A stretch of 64,000 nucleotides of DNA from Arbacia lixula (GCA_963669155.1 OZ022586.1:23607030-23671029), one strand, 5' to 3'; shown: positions 37,449 through 49,012, counted from the stretch's first letter. Notes: generated by a model not told the origin, from the letters alone. A program made the numbers and translations.

Positions 37449-37852
37449 CTGCATTGTACAAATATTACTTTAGGATTAGATGTGATTTCTTTACTATGAG
37501 GAATGCTAGGCAAGCTTGTCCTTCCAATACTTTTAATCACATTGACATCTGAGAAGTGAGCTAGGAGTACAGGTGATACAGGTTGTGAAACACGTAATTA
37601 ATGGGGTGCCTTCTTGTCATGACTATGGTTGCCATTGTTGTTTGGTTTGAGAAAACTAGGAGGGATCTTTTCAAAATCACAAATTCGTCGCAACTTTAAA
37701 TCTTGACTACTTTTAGGCCTATAGATGACAGCAGTACAGTTCTTCCATGACTATGGCTCGTAACCATGGTAACAATTGACTTTACGATTCCTTACAGTCA
37801 CATTACGCGATTAATAACATGTATGTATTAAACAGTGTTTATTTCATCAAAA

Positions 37853-37938
37853 GGCTCGGACCACTCTACGGGAGCGATTAGGAAGAGTGTGGACAACTCT
37901 GGACGACGGGCAATCACTGAAGATAGGGAGCTCTCCGT
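37853..37938 (-). pseudogene. Truncated B exon (B-psi 6)
   Basis: Same truncation, in the fourth short unit. Confidence 0.85.
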
Positions 37939-38147
37939 CTGGCAGGAGAATAAAGTCAAGAAAGTCAGCTCAGCACATTTTGGTCTGTACGGCAGGCTAC
38001 ACGAGTATAAGTGTGCAAGATCGACATGCCATTATGGTACAAATCCGTTTTAGAGTTGTCTGGCTACATGTATTATGATGCTTAAAATGTTTTCTTTGCA
38101 CTTAGACCAATGTTATCCATTAATTACTTTCCACAAATGTTCCCTAC

Positions 38148-38396
38148 CTTCAACAAATATAGTAAATGTGCACATTGCCGAGTTCTCGGACCCATCAACG
38201 GCTGTGTAGGTCAATGTCGTGATTCCAATCGGGAAGGATCCATTATTAGGCACTGGTCCATCGAAAGACAGATCGACGTCGCCCGAGTTGTCCGTGACGT
38301 TGGGCTCGGGCCAGAAGACTATCGCACTTGGAAGTGATGGTTGTGTTAACATGGCCATGCTAGCTGGGCAGTCCTGGAATATTGGCTCCTCGTTAT
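38148..38396 (-). CDS. Gene 1: HYR exon A13
   Basis: Class A, MAMLTQ with NSGDVDLSF (Asp for Asn), shared with A15. Confidence 0.93.
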
Positions 38397-38810
38397 CTGT
38401 ATTATACCAATATTACTTTAGGATCAGACATGAGGAGATGTGCTACCCATACGCAAAGTTGGGCAAGCATGTACTTCCAATTCTTCTGATCCCATTGATA
38501 TCGTCAGTGTAAAATACAAAAGGGGTTCAGGTAGTGAGACACGTAATCAATCGAGTGCAGGTTGACAATGACCACAGGTGCCATCATACTTTGATTTTAG
38601 AAAACCAGGGGGGCCATTTGAACATTACCATGGCAATGACAGGGTAAATCTTGATCCCTCTGAAGACGTCAAATGAATCTTATCAATGACGTATACACAA
38701 ATGCTTAAAATCATATGTTGAATAGTACCTAAATAAACAAATCTGGGACAATATGATTAGGAAGAGAACGGCAGACATGGCAGAGGCAGACGCTCAGAAG
38801 AAACTCGTAC

Positions 38811-39059
38811 CCGTTACGGAGATAGTAAAGTCACATGTCGCTGTATTGCCCGCTGCGTCCATGGCCGTGTATGACACCTCTGAGACGCCCATCGGGTATG
38901 GTCCGCCATTGATCCCGGGTCCGTTGAACGAGACAGAGACGTTAAAAGAATTGTCCACAGCATTGGGTTCCGTCCATGATACATTGGCTGTAGTCAGACT
39001 GGGTTCTGTGATCACAGCTACAGAGCTAGGGCAGTTGATGAACTCAGGGTGTTCAGTCT
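38811..39059 (-). CDS. Gene 1: HYR exon C7
   Basis: Class C hybrid: LTTANVSWTEPNAV as in C3 but SYTAMD as in C2. Same as C8. Confidence 0.93.
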
Positions 39060-39570
39060 CTGTGAAGATATTTTCATTTATTTATTCATCAATTGCAACA
39101 TATTTTAAAATGAAAAAAAAAACAACATGAACAACATCTTAGCTGCATCACAAGTACATAATTTTTTAGCTTATCCGGAGAGTTAGCATTGGTGGGTGAG
39201 ATTTGTGGTGATCAAAACAATCATCCCAAATGTTTTCGCATTGTTACGTATTTCTATGGAGCTGTATTAACATATCATGCCAAATTAGATCTCTTTGAGA
39301 CAAGATTACTACCATTAATGTAAGTCTTTAACCTCCCCCCCCCCCACACCCATCCACATCCGCCGCTCCGATAGTAGGAATACTCGAAATATCCCGACAT
39401 AGCAAGGTTTCATGAGAAAAGAGCTCCTGAACATTCTAAATGCATTTAAATAATTTGTCCGTCATAAACAAATGTCTTCATATGAATTTCATATGAATTA
39501 TTACGTCATAATTATTTACTTCCATGAGACAAGAATTTTTGTACATTTCACTCAACCACTACTGCCTTAC

Positions 39571-39822
39571 CTACAACAGTGATCGTAAAGCTACAGATGG
39601 CAGTGTTCCCAGCTTCATCGACTGCAGAATACGTCAAAGTCGTCACGCCCGTCGAAAAGTTACGAGAGCTCTCTCCCTCCACACCGTCGAAGGACCGAGT
39701 GACGTTACCGGAGTTGTCGCTGACGGAAGGCTCGGTCCACTCTACGGTAGCATAGATGCGATTAGGAAGAGTGGGGACAACTCTGGACGACGGGCAATCA
39801 CTGAAGATAGGGAGCTCTCCGT
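39571..39822 (-). CDS. Gene 1: HYR exon B13
   Basis: Class B like B7 but beginning DGELPIF, the variant otherwise seen in the truncated B copies, and with GESSRNFS for GENSRNFS. This suggests conversion with a B-psi copy at its 5' end. Confidence 0.93.
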
Positions 39823-40031
39823 CTGGCAGGAGAATAAAGTCAAGAAAGTCAGCTCAGCACATTTTGGTCTGTACGGCAGGCTACACGAGTACAAGTGTGC
39901 AAGATCGACATGCCATTATGGTACAAATCCGTTTGAGAATTGTCTGACTACATGTATTATGATGCTTAAAATGTTTTCTTTGCACTTAGACCAATGTTAT
40001 CCATTAATTACTTTCAACAAATGTTCCCTAC

Positions 40032-40280
40032 CTTCAACAAATATAGTGAATGTGCACATTGCCGAGTTCTCAGACCCATCAACGGCTGTGTAGGTCAATG
40101 TCGTGATTCCAATCGGGAAGGATCCATTATTAGGCACTGGTCCATCGAAAGACAGATCGACGTTGCCCGAGTTGTCCGTGACGTTGGGCTCGGGCCAGAA
40201 GACTATCGCACTTGGAAGTGATGGTTGTGTTAAGACGGCCATGCTAGCTGGGCAGTCCTGGAATATTGGCTCCTCGTTAT
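40032..40280 (-). CDS. Gene 1: HYR exon A14
   Basis: Class A consensus ending CTFTIFVEG, at the position where neighbouring short units carry the CTITIF subtype. Confidence 0.93.
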
Positions 40281-40684
40281 CTGCATTGTACAAATATTAC
40301 TTTAGGATTAGATGAGATTTCTTTACTATGAGGAATGCTAGGCAAGCTTGTCCTTCCAATACTTTTAATCACATTGACATCTGAGAAGTGAGCTAGGAGT
40401 ACAGGTGATACAGGTTGTGAAACACGTAATCAATGGGGTGCCTTCTTGTCATGACCATGGTTGCCATTGTTGTTTGGTTTGAGAAAACTAGGAGGGATCT
40501 TTTCAAAATCACAAATTCGTCGCAACTTTAAATCTTGACTACTTTTAGGCCTATAGATGACAGCAGTACAGTTCTTCCATGACTATGGCTCGTAACCATG
40601 GTAACAATTGACTTTACGATTCCTTACAGTCACATTACGCGATTAATAACATGTATGTATTAAACAGTGTTTATTTCATCAAAA

Positions 40685-40770
40685 GGCTCGGACCACTCTA
40701 CGGGAGCGATTAGGAAGAGTGTGGACAACTCTGGACGACGGGCAATCACTGAAGATAGGGAGCTCTCCGT
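40685..40770 (-). pseudogene. Truncated B exon (B-psi 7)
   Basis: Last of the seven truncated copies. The final A-B spacing at 43.1-43.5 kb carries the intact B15 at this position instead. Confidence 0.85.
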
Positions 40771-40979
40771 CTGGCAGGAGAATAAAGTCAAGAAAGTCAG
40801 CTCAGCACATTTTGGTCTGTACGGCAGGCTACACGAGTATAAGTGTGCAAGATCAACATGCCATTATGGTACAAATCCGTTTTAGAGTTGTCTGGCTACA
40901 TGTATTATGATGCTTAAAATGTTTTCTTTGCACTTAGACCAATGTTATCCATTAATTACTTTCAACAAATGTTCCCTAC

Positions 40980-41228
40980 CTTCAACAAATATAGTAAATG
41001 TGCACATTGCCGAGTTCTCGGACCCATCAACGGCTGTGTAGGTCAATGTCGTGATTCCAATCGGGAAGGATCCATTATTAGGCACTGGTCCATCGAAAGA
41101 CAGATCGACGTCGCCCGAGTTGTCCTTGACGTTGGGCTCGGGCCAGAAGACTATCGCACTTGGAAGTGATGGTTGTGTTAACATGGCCATGCTAGCTGGG
41201 CAGTCCTGGAATATTGGCTCCTCGTTAT
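40980..41228 (-). CDS. Gene 1: HYR exon A15
   Basis: Class A with NVKDNSGDVD. The Thr-to-Lys change removes the NVT sequon kept in every other A copy. Confidence 0.93.
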
Positions 41229-41642
41229 CTGTATTATACCAATATTACTTTAGGATCAGACATGAGGAGATGTGCTACCCATACGCAAAGTTGGGCAAGC
41301 ATGTACTTCCAATTCTTCTGATCCCATTGATATCGTCAGTGTAAAATACAAAAGGGGTTCAGGTAGTGAGACACGTAATCAATCGAGTGCAGGTTGACAA
41401 TGACCACAGGTGCCATCATACTTTGATTTTAGAAAACCAGGGGGGCCATTTGAACATTACCATGGCAATGACAGGGTAAATCTTGATCCCTCTGAAGACG
41501 TCAAATGAATCTTATCAATGACGTATACACAAATGCTTAAAATCATATGTTGAATAGTACCTAAATAAACAAATCTGGGACAATATGATTAGGAAGAGAA
41601 CGGCAGACATGGCAGAGGCAGACGCTCAGAAGAAACTCGTAC

Positions 41643-41891
41643 CCGTTACGGAGATAGTAAAGTCACATGTCGCTGTATTGCCCGCTGCGTCCATGGCCGT
41701 GTATGACACCTCTGAGACGCCCATCGGGTATGGTCCGCCATTGATCCCGGGTCCGTTGAACGAGACAGAGACGTTAAAAGAATTGTCCACAGCATTGGGT
41801 TCCGTCCATGATACATTGGCTGTAGTAAGACTGGGTTCTGTGATCACAGCTACAGAGCTAGGGCAGTTGATGAACTCAGGGTGTTCAGTCT
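41643..41891 (-). CDS. Gene 1: HYR exon C8
   Basis: Class C, same protein as C7. It is the most N-terminal C. Confidence 0.93.
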
Positions 41892-42408
41892 CTGTGAAGA
41901 TATTTTTATTTATTTATTCATCAATTGCATAAATTTTTTTAAAATGGAAAAAACAACAACATGAACAACATCTCAGCTGCATCACAAGTACATCTTTTTT
42001 TTTAGCTTATCCGGAGAGTTAGCATTGGTGGGTGAGATTTGAGGTGATCAAAACAATCATCCCAAATGTTTTCGCATTGTTACGTATTTCTATGGAGCTG
42101 TATTAACATATCATGCCAAATTAGATCTCTTTGAGACAAGATTACTACCATTAATGTAAGTCTTTAACCTCCCCCCCCCCCCCACGCCCATCCACATCCG
42201 CCGCTCCGATAGTAGAAATACTCGAAATATCCTGACATAGCAAGGTTTCATGAGAAAAGAGCTCCTGAACATTCTAAATGCATTTAAATAATTTGTCCGT
42301 CATAAACAAATTTCTTCATATGAATTTCATATTAATTATTACGTCATAATCATTTACTTCTATGGGACAGCAATTTTTGTACATTTCACTCAACCACTAC
42401 TGCCTTAC

Positions 42409-42660
42409 CTACAACAGTGATCGTAAAGCTACAGATGGCAGTGTTCCCAGCTTCATCGACTGCAGAATACGTCAAAGTCGTCACGCCCGTCGAAAAGTTA
42501 CGAGAGTTCTCTCCCTCCACACCGTCGAAGGACCGAGTGACGTTACCGGAGTTGTCGCTGACGGAAGGCTCGGTCCACGCTACGGTAGCATAGATGCGAT
42601 TAGGAAGAGTGGGGACAACTCTGGATGACGGACAATCACTGAAGATAGGGGGCTCTCCGT
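42409..42660 (-). CDS. Gene 1: HYR exon B14
   Basis: Class B with PTLPNRIYATVAWTEP, intermediate between the B3 and B7 subtypes. Confidence 0.93.
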
Positions 42661-42865
42661 CTGGCAGGAGAATAAAGTCAAGAAAGTCAGCTCAGCACAT
42701 TTTGGTCTGTACGACAGGCTACACGAATATAAGTTTGCAAGATCGACATGCCATTATGAAAACAAATTTAGAGTTGTCTGACTACATGTATTATGATGTT
42801 TAAAATGTTTTCTTTGCACTTAGACCAATGTTATCCATTAATTACTTTCAACAAATGTTCCCTAT

Positions 42866-43114
42866 CTTCAACAACTAAAGTGAATGTGCACATTGCCGAG
42901 TTCTCGGACTCATCAACGGCTGTGTAGGTCAATGTCGTGATTCCAATCGGGAAGGATCCATTATTAGGCACTGGTCCATCGAAAGACAGATCGACGTTGC
43001 TCGAGTTGTCCGTGACGTTGGGCTCGGGCCAGAAGACTATCGCACTTGGAAGTAATAGTTGTGTTAACACGGCCATGCTAGCTGGGCAGTCCTGGAATAT
43101 TGGGTCCTCGCTAT
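42866..43114 (-). CDS. Gene 1: HYR exon A16 with a mutated splice donor
   Basis: Class A, divergent: DSEDPIFQDC, TQLLLPSA, TDNSSNVD, CTFTLVVED. The reading frame is intact and the acceptor (caatgcag) is good. The donor, gtaggg in almost all other A exons, reads atagggaa here. With phase 1 on both sides, skipping this exon keeps the frame; retaining the intron does not. It may be constitutively skipped, or the base may be an allele or an error. Confidence 0.8.
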
Positions 43115-43516
43115 CTGCATTATACCAATATGACTTTAGGATTAGATGAAATTTCCTTACTATGAGGAACGCTGGGCAAGCTTGCACTTCCAGTACATTG
43201 AATCACATTGATATCTGTGAAGTGAGCTTGGAGTACAGGTGATACAGGTTGTGAAACACGTAATCAACGGGGTGCCTTCTTGTCAAGACCATAGTTGCCA
43301 TTGTTGTTTGGATTGAAAAAAACTGGGAGAGATAATTTACTTTGAACATTACCTAAATCGTTGCAATAAAAGAGTAATCCCCCCCCCCCCCCAGCCGACC
43401 CACACGCATGACAGCAAGTGAATTAAATAACATAATGCACAATGTCTTTATGTATCTTTTTTTCCAATGCGAGGACAAGTCGTTGCACCACTTTAAAACA
43501 TAAATTACTGTCTTAC

Positions 43517-43768
43517 CTACAACAACAATCGTAAAGCTACAGACGGCAGTGTTCCCAGCTTCATCGACTGCAGAATACGTCAGAGTCGTCACGCCCGTCG
43601 AAAAGTTACGAGAGTTCTCTCCCTCCACACCGTCGAAGGATCGAGTGACGTTACCGGAGTTGTCGCTGACGGAAGGCTCGGACCAACTTACGGTAGCATA
43701 GATGCGATTAGGAAGAGTGTAGACAACTCTGGACGACGGGCAATCACTGAAGATAGGGGGCTCTGCGG
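43517..43768 (-). CDS. Gene 1: HYR exon B15 (most N-terminal)
   Basis: Class B, 84 codons, starting AAEPPIFSDCPSSRVVYT and ending AVCSFTIVVVG. The acceptor gctttgcag lies above 43768 and the donor gtaaga below 43517. It is the first HYR after the SRCR-WSC front end. The predicted junction with the WSC donor (A + CC) would read AVFQTAEPPIF. Confidence 0.92.
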
Positions 43769-43849
43769 CTGCAAAGCAACCATGAATACCACGACTTTTG
43801 AACAGCGCACATTCGTGTCATCAAATTGTATTTATCACGCGTGAGCAGT

Positions 43850-44515
43850 AGATTCAAAGAACATTAAACCACAGTTCGGAAGAAGACAGTAGAAAAGATA
43901 GACAACTACATATACTTGGGCAGAAAGATCTCCATAGAGAATGAAACAGCAGGGGAAGTGAGTAGAAGGATCCAGTTAGCTTGGGCAAAATTTGGCAAGC
44001 TCAACTTTATCTTTCGTGATGAGACGCTCCCTTTTTCTCTCAAAAAAACAGATTTTCAACTAATGCATCTTACCTTTGCTTTCTTATGGAGCAGAAACAT
44101 GGACCACAACTAAAAGACTGGAGAGAAAACTTAGAGTAACTGAAAGGGCTATGGAAAGAATTATGATTGGTGTTACAAAGAGGGACAAAGGAAGAAACCG
44201 GGATTTGAGATAGAAAACCCAAATACGGGACAAAGTACACGAATTAAATCAAAGAAATGGAGGTGGAATGGTCATCTGGCCAGGAGGAAAGATGATAGAC
44301 ATGATAGATGGACCTATAAATTAACCATATGGACCTCCAGGGCTAACACCAGAAGAACAGGCAGGCAAAGTAGAAGGTGGATTGACAATATTAGAGAATA
44401 TGGTAGTATGACATGGAAACGAACGGCACAAGATAGATCAAAATGGAAAAATGATGAGGAGGCTTTCCTTCAGCAGTGGAGAGAAATATGCTAGAGATAG
44501 AGAGACAGTAAGCAA
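43850..44515 (+). mobile_element. RTE-type LINE 3' fragment
   Basis: The plus strand encodes, with breaks, the C-terminal end of an RTE-family reverse transcriptase: DNYIYLGRKISIENETAGEV, then YGAETWTTTKRLERKLRVTE-like sequence, RAMERIMIG, and a tail with DRSKW-like remnants. The catalytic core is absent. It is inserted in an intron copy of the B-B type just upstream of B15. Confidence 0.8.
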
Positions 44516-44541
44516 ATAATCAACGTTGGTGAGGGTGATGG

Positions 44542-44647
44542 GACGAACTATCACTTCCGAGGCGATCTGGGTGTAGCTATCTTTCCGAAGCGCAGCTGAG
44601 GAAAGATAGCGTATACATTCAGATCACCGAGGAAGAGATAGTTCGTC
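44542..44647. repeat. Long imperfect inverted repeat (hairpin)
   Basis: The left arm 44542-44586 starts GACGAACTATC and ends TATCTTTCC. The right arm 44600-44647 is its complement with few mismatches, and the loop is 13 nt (GAAGCGCAGCTGA). It directly follows the RTE fragment. It could be the end of a fold-back element or a transcribed hairpin; I cannot assign it. Confidence 0.85.
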
Positions 44648-45055
44648 TCATTGCCAGAAAACAAAAGTTGATTAAGTGCTTTACATTCCACATCTGAAAC
44701 CAACTATCTATACCAAAAATGACAATTTGACGTACAAAAGTAATGTTTACTTCTCTACCGAACCCCTAGCCGCTGCCATGGGGAACACGCCTATAGGACG
44801 CGCGTAAGGACGCGTTTGTAGGAGCTACTGTTAGTAAATTGATAGTCTGAGTGTAACACACTTTTATTTCGCACGTACTCAAAATATTGATCACGCGTTA
44901 GGACTGATGAGTGAAGAGATCAACGAAAGCAAAAAGTACCATCACCTAGAGTGTAACGAACATTTCTTATCATGTGATCAGATTGGCAAAACTACGCTTT
45001 ATCACGTGATCAAATCTTGACCAATCATGTAGCAACGTTCTTAGTATGTGGAATA

Positions 45056-45475
45056 TAATACATATCACCATAAAGCGTTTAATGTTTGAATACTCTCATT
45101 TTGTCATATACTGAAAGTACAGTATACTTAATAGAGACGGCACCGAGTGACGAAGTCAAAAATGTAGGCATTAGATGATCTCAAGCAATACTTTTATCAC
45201 AAGGCCAGAACGCCGAATGACAATTATTTGTCGAGCATGAACATATTTTATGTGGACACAAACTTTATGACTGTCAACTTCTTTGAGATATGACTTGTTA
45301 TTAAATTTCACTAAAACAACATTGTTTGATCTTCAAATGACATATCTTCCCGATAAAATTGTTTTAATGAGAATTCATTCAGCAATTTTTGGAAGCATTC
45401 TCATTGAATATGATTATGAGCACTTCTTGACAAAATAAGAGTCACATGCGTTACAGAAGAGAACTTATAAGAGCG
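45056..45475 (-). repeat. Orphan copy of the B-B intron at the array edge
   Basis: This block matches the introns between B exons (for example 17.4-17.76 kb and 18.24-18.64 kb), including GGCACCGAGTGACG and TCGAGCATGAACATATTT. No B exon follows on its upstream side. The first part of the same intron lies at 43.77-43.85 kb, so about 1.2 kb, including the RTE fragment and hairpin, was inserted between the two parts. Confidence 0.75.
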
Positions 45476-45479
45476 AATA

Positions 45480-46440
45480 ATACCATTAGCTCTGGGCCTG
45501 GTTTAATTAGGCCTGTGAATACGATAAACTGGTAGTTTCTTTAAAGGGCGGGCCTAAAAGTTAAAATAAAACAGGAATTTATTGAAAAGGTTTGGTCTTG
45601 CTTTTTACGATTGCGTGCTAGTTCCATAATCATTTCGATAAATTTGTATTTTCATAAAAGGGCGAGCCTTACTGTATGAATACCTCCTATTGACTGTCGG
45701 TTTAATGACAGGCCGGGTTTTAATGATACATATTATGGGGAAACGGTACATTTTATGTCAAGGACGGGTTGGGAAAAAAGTACAAAAAAAATATTAATCA
45801 CCAGTTTGTTTAAAATGGCGGGGGGGGGGGTTATCAATAAAAACGACAGTTTTTTGTGATATACCGCTACGTGTACATGTATTTACGACAAATTAGCAGT
45901 TGCTTAAAGATGTCGCGTTTTTTTTTCTCAAAAGTAACGAAAACCGGTAACTTATTCAAAGGTTAGGTCTGCCTTTGATGAAAAGCTCCGATTGATTGCC
46001 GGTTTCGAAAGACGAGCCCGGCATTATCAATAATTACGATAGACTTGTAGTCCCCTTGAAGAGCGTGTCGGTGTTTATTAGTTATAGCCGTTTCTCAATC
46101 AAAAGGACGGGTATTTGACTAGTAACCATCACGATAAACTGGGAGTTCATATCAAGGGCGGGTCGGAAATAATCAATAGTCATGAAAAATCGGTAGTTTA
46201 GTAGCGATACGGCTTCCGGTAAAATGCCGGTTTCGAAGTTACGACGAATGAATAGTTTCTTAAAATGATATAGGCGGTCTCTATCAATAGTTACGATTAA
46301 CCGGGAGTTCTTGTCAAGGCCGGGCGGGTCGGAAATTATTAATAGTCATGATAAATCGGCAGTTTATTAAGCGGGCTTAGCCAATAGTTACAGGAAACTG
46401 CCGGTTTCTTTACATGAACTTACGATGAGATAACAGTTTC
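45480..46440. repeat. Highly degenerate tandem repeat, about 60-75 bp period
   Basis: Recurring plus-strand motifs resemble 'CAATAGTTACGATAAACYGG', then AGTTTCTT and AAGGGCGGGTCGG, seen around 45510, 45640, 46030, 46120, 46180, 46280, 46340 and 46390. Units are strongly diverged, so this is an old minisatellite at the N-terminal boundary of the HYR array. Confidence 0.65.
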
Positions 46441-48850
46441 AACTGATTATATGGCGTTTTAACCTGCATCCACACATGAATATCTTACCTCTATCTGCCT
46501 GACTTTCTTTGCACAATTATCGTACGTGAAATGAGGTCAAAATTATTTTTTTCATGACTTTCTTTAGCCTGTAGCATGCATTTGCCGATCGGCATAGAAT
46601 TTTGAGATGGCGATACCTTCGAAAACCTTTGAACGAATTGATAGTTACGTCGAGCAAATGGACTTTAGTATCTTTCCGTCCATTTGGTATTTATGAATTT
46701 AGACTATTTTCTTTGGTGAATTGAGAGTAAATCTTTGATTTAATATCACCATCATATATCATCTTTAAAATATGCGCAAGTTATAGTCACCCCATCCTAT
46801 ATCTCTGATAGGGACGTAAACGTAGCAAATAAATAAAGCCTGCATGCACATAGTAAAAATTTGCGAGGAAACCAAATTACATGTAGAAATACTTTTATCA
46901 TATTAGACAGAATGAATTAATCCCTGTCCATTAGAGGAAAGATTATTCATGATTCATGCAACAAATTGAAAATATTAGTAACATTTGATGACGTGTTTAA
47001 TATGTCGTTTATTGAGTTAAAGTGCCCTTTCACTCAGTGGCTTCATGCACGCCCGAAATTACAGAACTCACTTTACGTACAGTCACTACGAACGAATGCG
47101 AGAGTTTCGGCCGTAGAGGGAGCTATTTAGAATTGATCATTCGCTTTGCGAATACAAAATAGGAGTGCCCGGAAAGACGGACAAAGGAACGCTGGTATTA
47201 ATAAGCCTTTGAACTCCACCGTTCCTTTCAACACAAAAGAACGCTGATCAGGAAAGCCGCATTGAAAAGACGCATGGGGTTTTGACAGCAAAAGACGCGG
47301 CAGGGACTTTTGACAAGCTGCCTAACAGTACAGCAGTCTCCGTTTTTCGCCTTAAAATCTTTTCGATTTCTCACATGACCAATTTAAAAGAATGGCATGG
47401 CAGATATTCAAAATTGGAAAGAGTAAATTTTTTCCCTCGTAACCTAGGGTAATATTGGATTGAGAAACAATTTCTAAACATGTAAAACTAATAGTTCAGA
47501 CCAGGAAGGTGTTAGAACTGGAGTCGGCACGAAGAGTAATTTATTCCTATACCAGTCGCGTTCATTGATAACACAATAGAATATCTGACGCGTTTGGTTC
47601 TTTGATCCAGTCACGACCACTGCCAAATATGCAAAAAAAGTTTTGGATGCATTTAGAGGAATATATATTCAATATGCGCAGAAGATTTCAGAACCAATTC
47701 ATATACTGAAGTGCATGTGCAGTAGTAGAACATCTTATAACGATACGATTCTGTGAATTTCAGATTATATCGTTGCTTCGTTTTTGTGATAAATTGAGAA
47801 CACTGTAGAAAACATGTCAGAGAAATGCCTCCATATCGCACATTGAGCAATCATGTTTCCTTACAAATATCTTGTAATTCGTTTATTGAGTGTTTCACCT
47901 TCCATGGAAGCAACCTCGATTTCATTTCCGGAGATGTCCGAAAAAGTTACGGGCCGAATTCTTTTTACAATTTTATCAAAATTTCCCTTCGCTCATCCCC
48001 AAATTAATTCCCAGTGTGTGTAATAAGATCAGCTGTGAAGTACCAGCGAAGGCTGATAGGTTGACATATTTCTCAATCCAGATTTTCTTTAGTTATTAAG
48101 AGAAAGGCACTGCCTAATTAAAAATACAGCGTATTGTTTAAAACAACTGAATGTCTGTTATGAGGCGGGGGTCATCATAGATCAAAGGAAGTCTATCGGA
48201 GCGTAGTCCATCCATGATAGGTCCATGTTCAGACGTATACACACTAGTGCAATGATATTCAATATTTTCCAGAGAAAAGTGCCCGCATTTATACCTACGT
48301 CCCGCTGAGGGTTCTTGTTTACAATGCTGTTTACAAATGCAGATATATATGTTATCATTACTTTATTCTATACGGTTATAATATATACGTGCGGTATGAA
48401 TGATATGTACAAGGAGTGATATTCGCTAGATAGTACACTGTTTTAGTCCGTACGTAGTATGTTCGACGTCCTGACCGAAATAAACTGTGAGGTGAGAACG
48501 CGAAACTGGAATTACAAGCATTAAAAACAAAAGTACAGGCTTTGGGACATGTTTCAAAAGATACCAATGAACAACACTCAGAAAAATAGTCGCATGCTCG
48601 ATTTTGCTAATGGATTGAACAAGAAATGTTCTGTTCTGTTATTATAAGATTGGGCAAGCTATCTTTATTACGAAGGCGCAGGCCATATCAAAACATTGTA
48701 CACTACAATTCCTCCACCAAACGTCTTTACAAATCTCTGTGTACTGAAAAACGTCTTTATATTACAAAAGCTTTTCTCATAGATGAAATGATTGGGATAA
48801 CAGAAAGAAGATAAGAGCGCGAATCATTCGTACGTGTTCCCTTTGTGTGT
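46441..48850. other. Non-coding stretch within gene 1 model
   Basis: In the model this is intron between the WSC exon and the HYR array. I found no acceptor-exon-donor set of phase 1 here and no mobile element I recognise. Confidence 0.45.
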
Positions 48851-49012
48851 GAACAGTGTGGTCCTAGATGCTGTTCCATCCCCTTTAGAACATTACTACA
48901 AGAACGACAATTCACTTTCATGACGATAACTTTAATCTATTTTAGCATTATTTTGAGAAAAATAATCCTGTGAACCGTTGTAAAAGATGATTTGGTTTAT
49001 AACGAATTACAT

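Larger units (their letters stand above)
34922..37754. repeat. 2.83-kb short HYR unit (third)
   Basis: Same exon order as the unit at 32090-34921. Shared private features, such as GTAGACATGG beside C5 and C6, show very recent copying. Confidence 0.85.
37755..40586. repeat. 2.83-kb short HYR unit (fourth)
   Basis: Same order again. A fifth, more divergent short unit continues from 40587 to about 43.8 kb and ends the array. Confidence 0.85.

Noticed and set aside
19794-40586. CRISPR-like or other regularly spaced repeat system
   Set aside because: The spacing is kilobase-scale and explained by duplicated exon-intron units of a eukaryotic gene.
15177-43149. Many repeated plus-strand open frames across the HYR region
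   Set aside because: They are antisense shadows of the minus-strand HYR exons. They run through the splice sites and show no domain likeness.
44903-44928. Hammerhead-ribozyme-like core (CTGATGAG ... CGAAA)
   Set aside because: The middle stem needs a bulge and I found no matching stem I/III with a GUH cleavage site. A chance match is likely in 64 kb.
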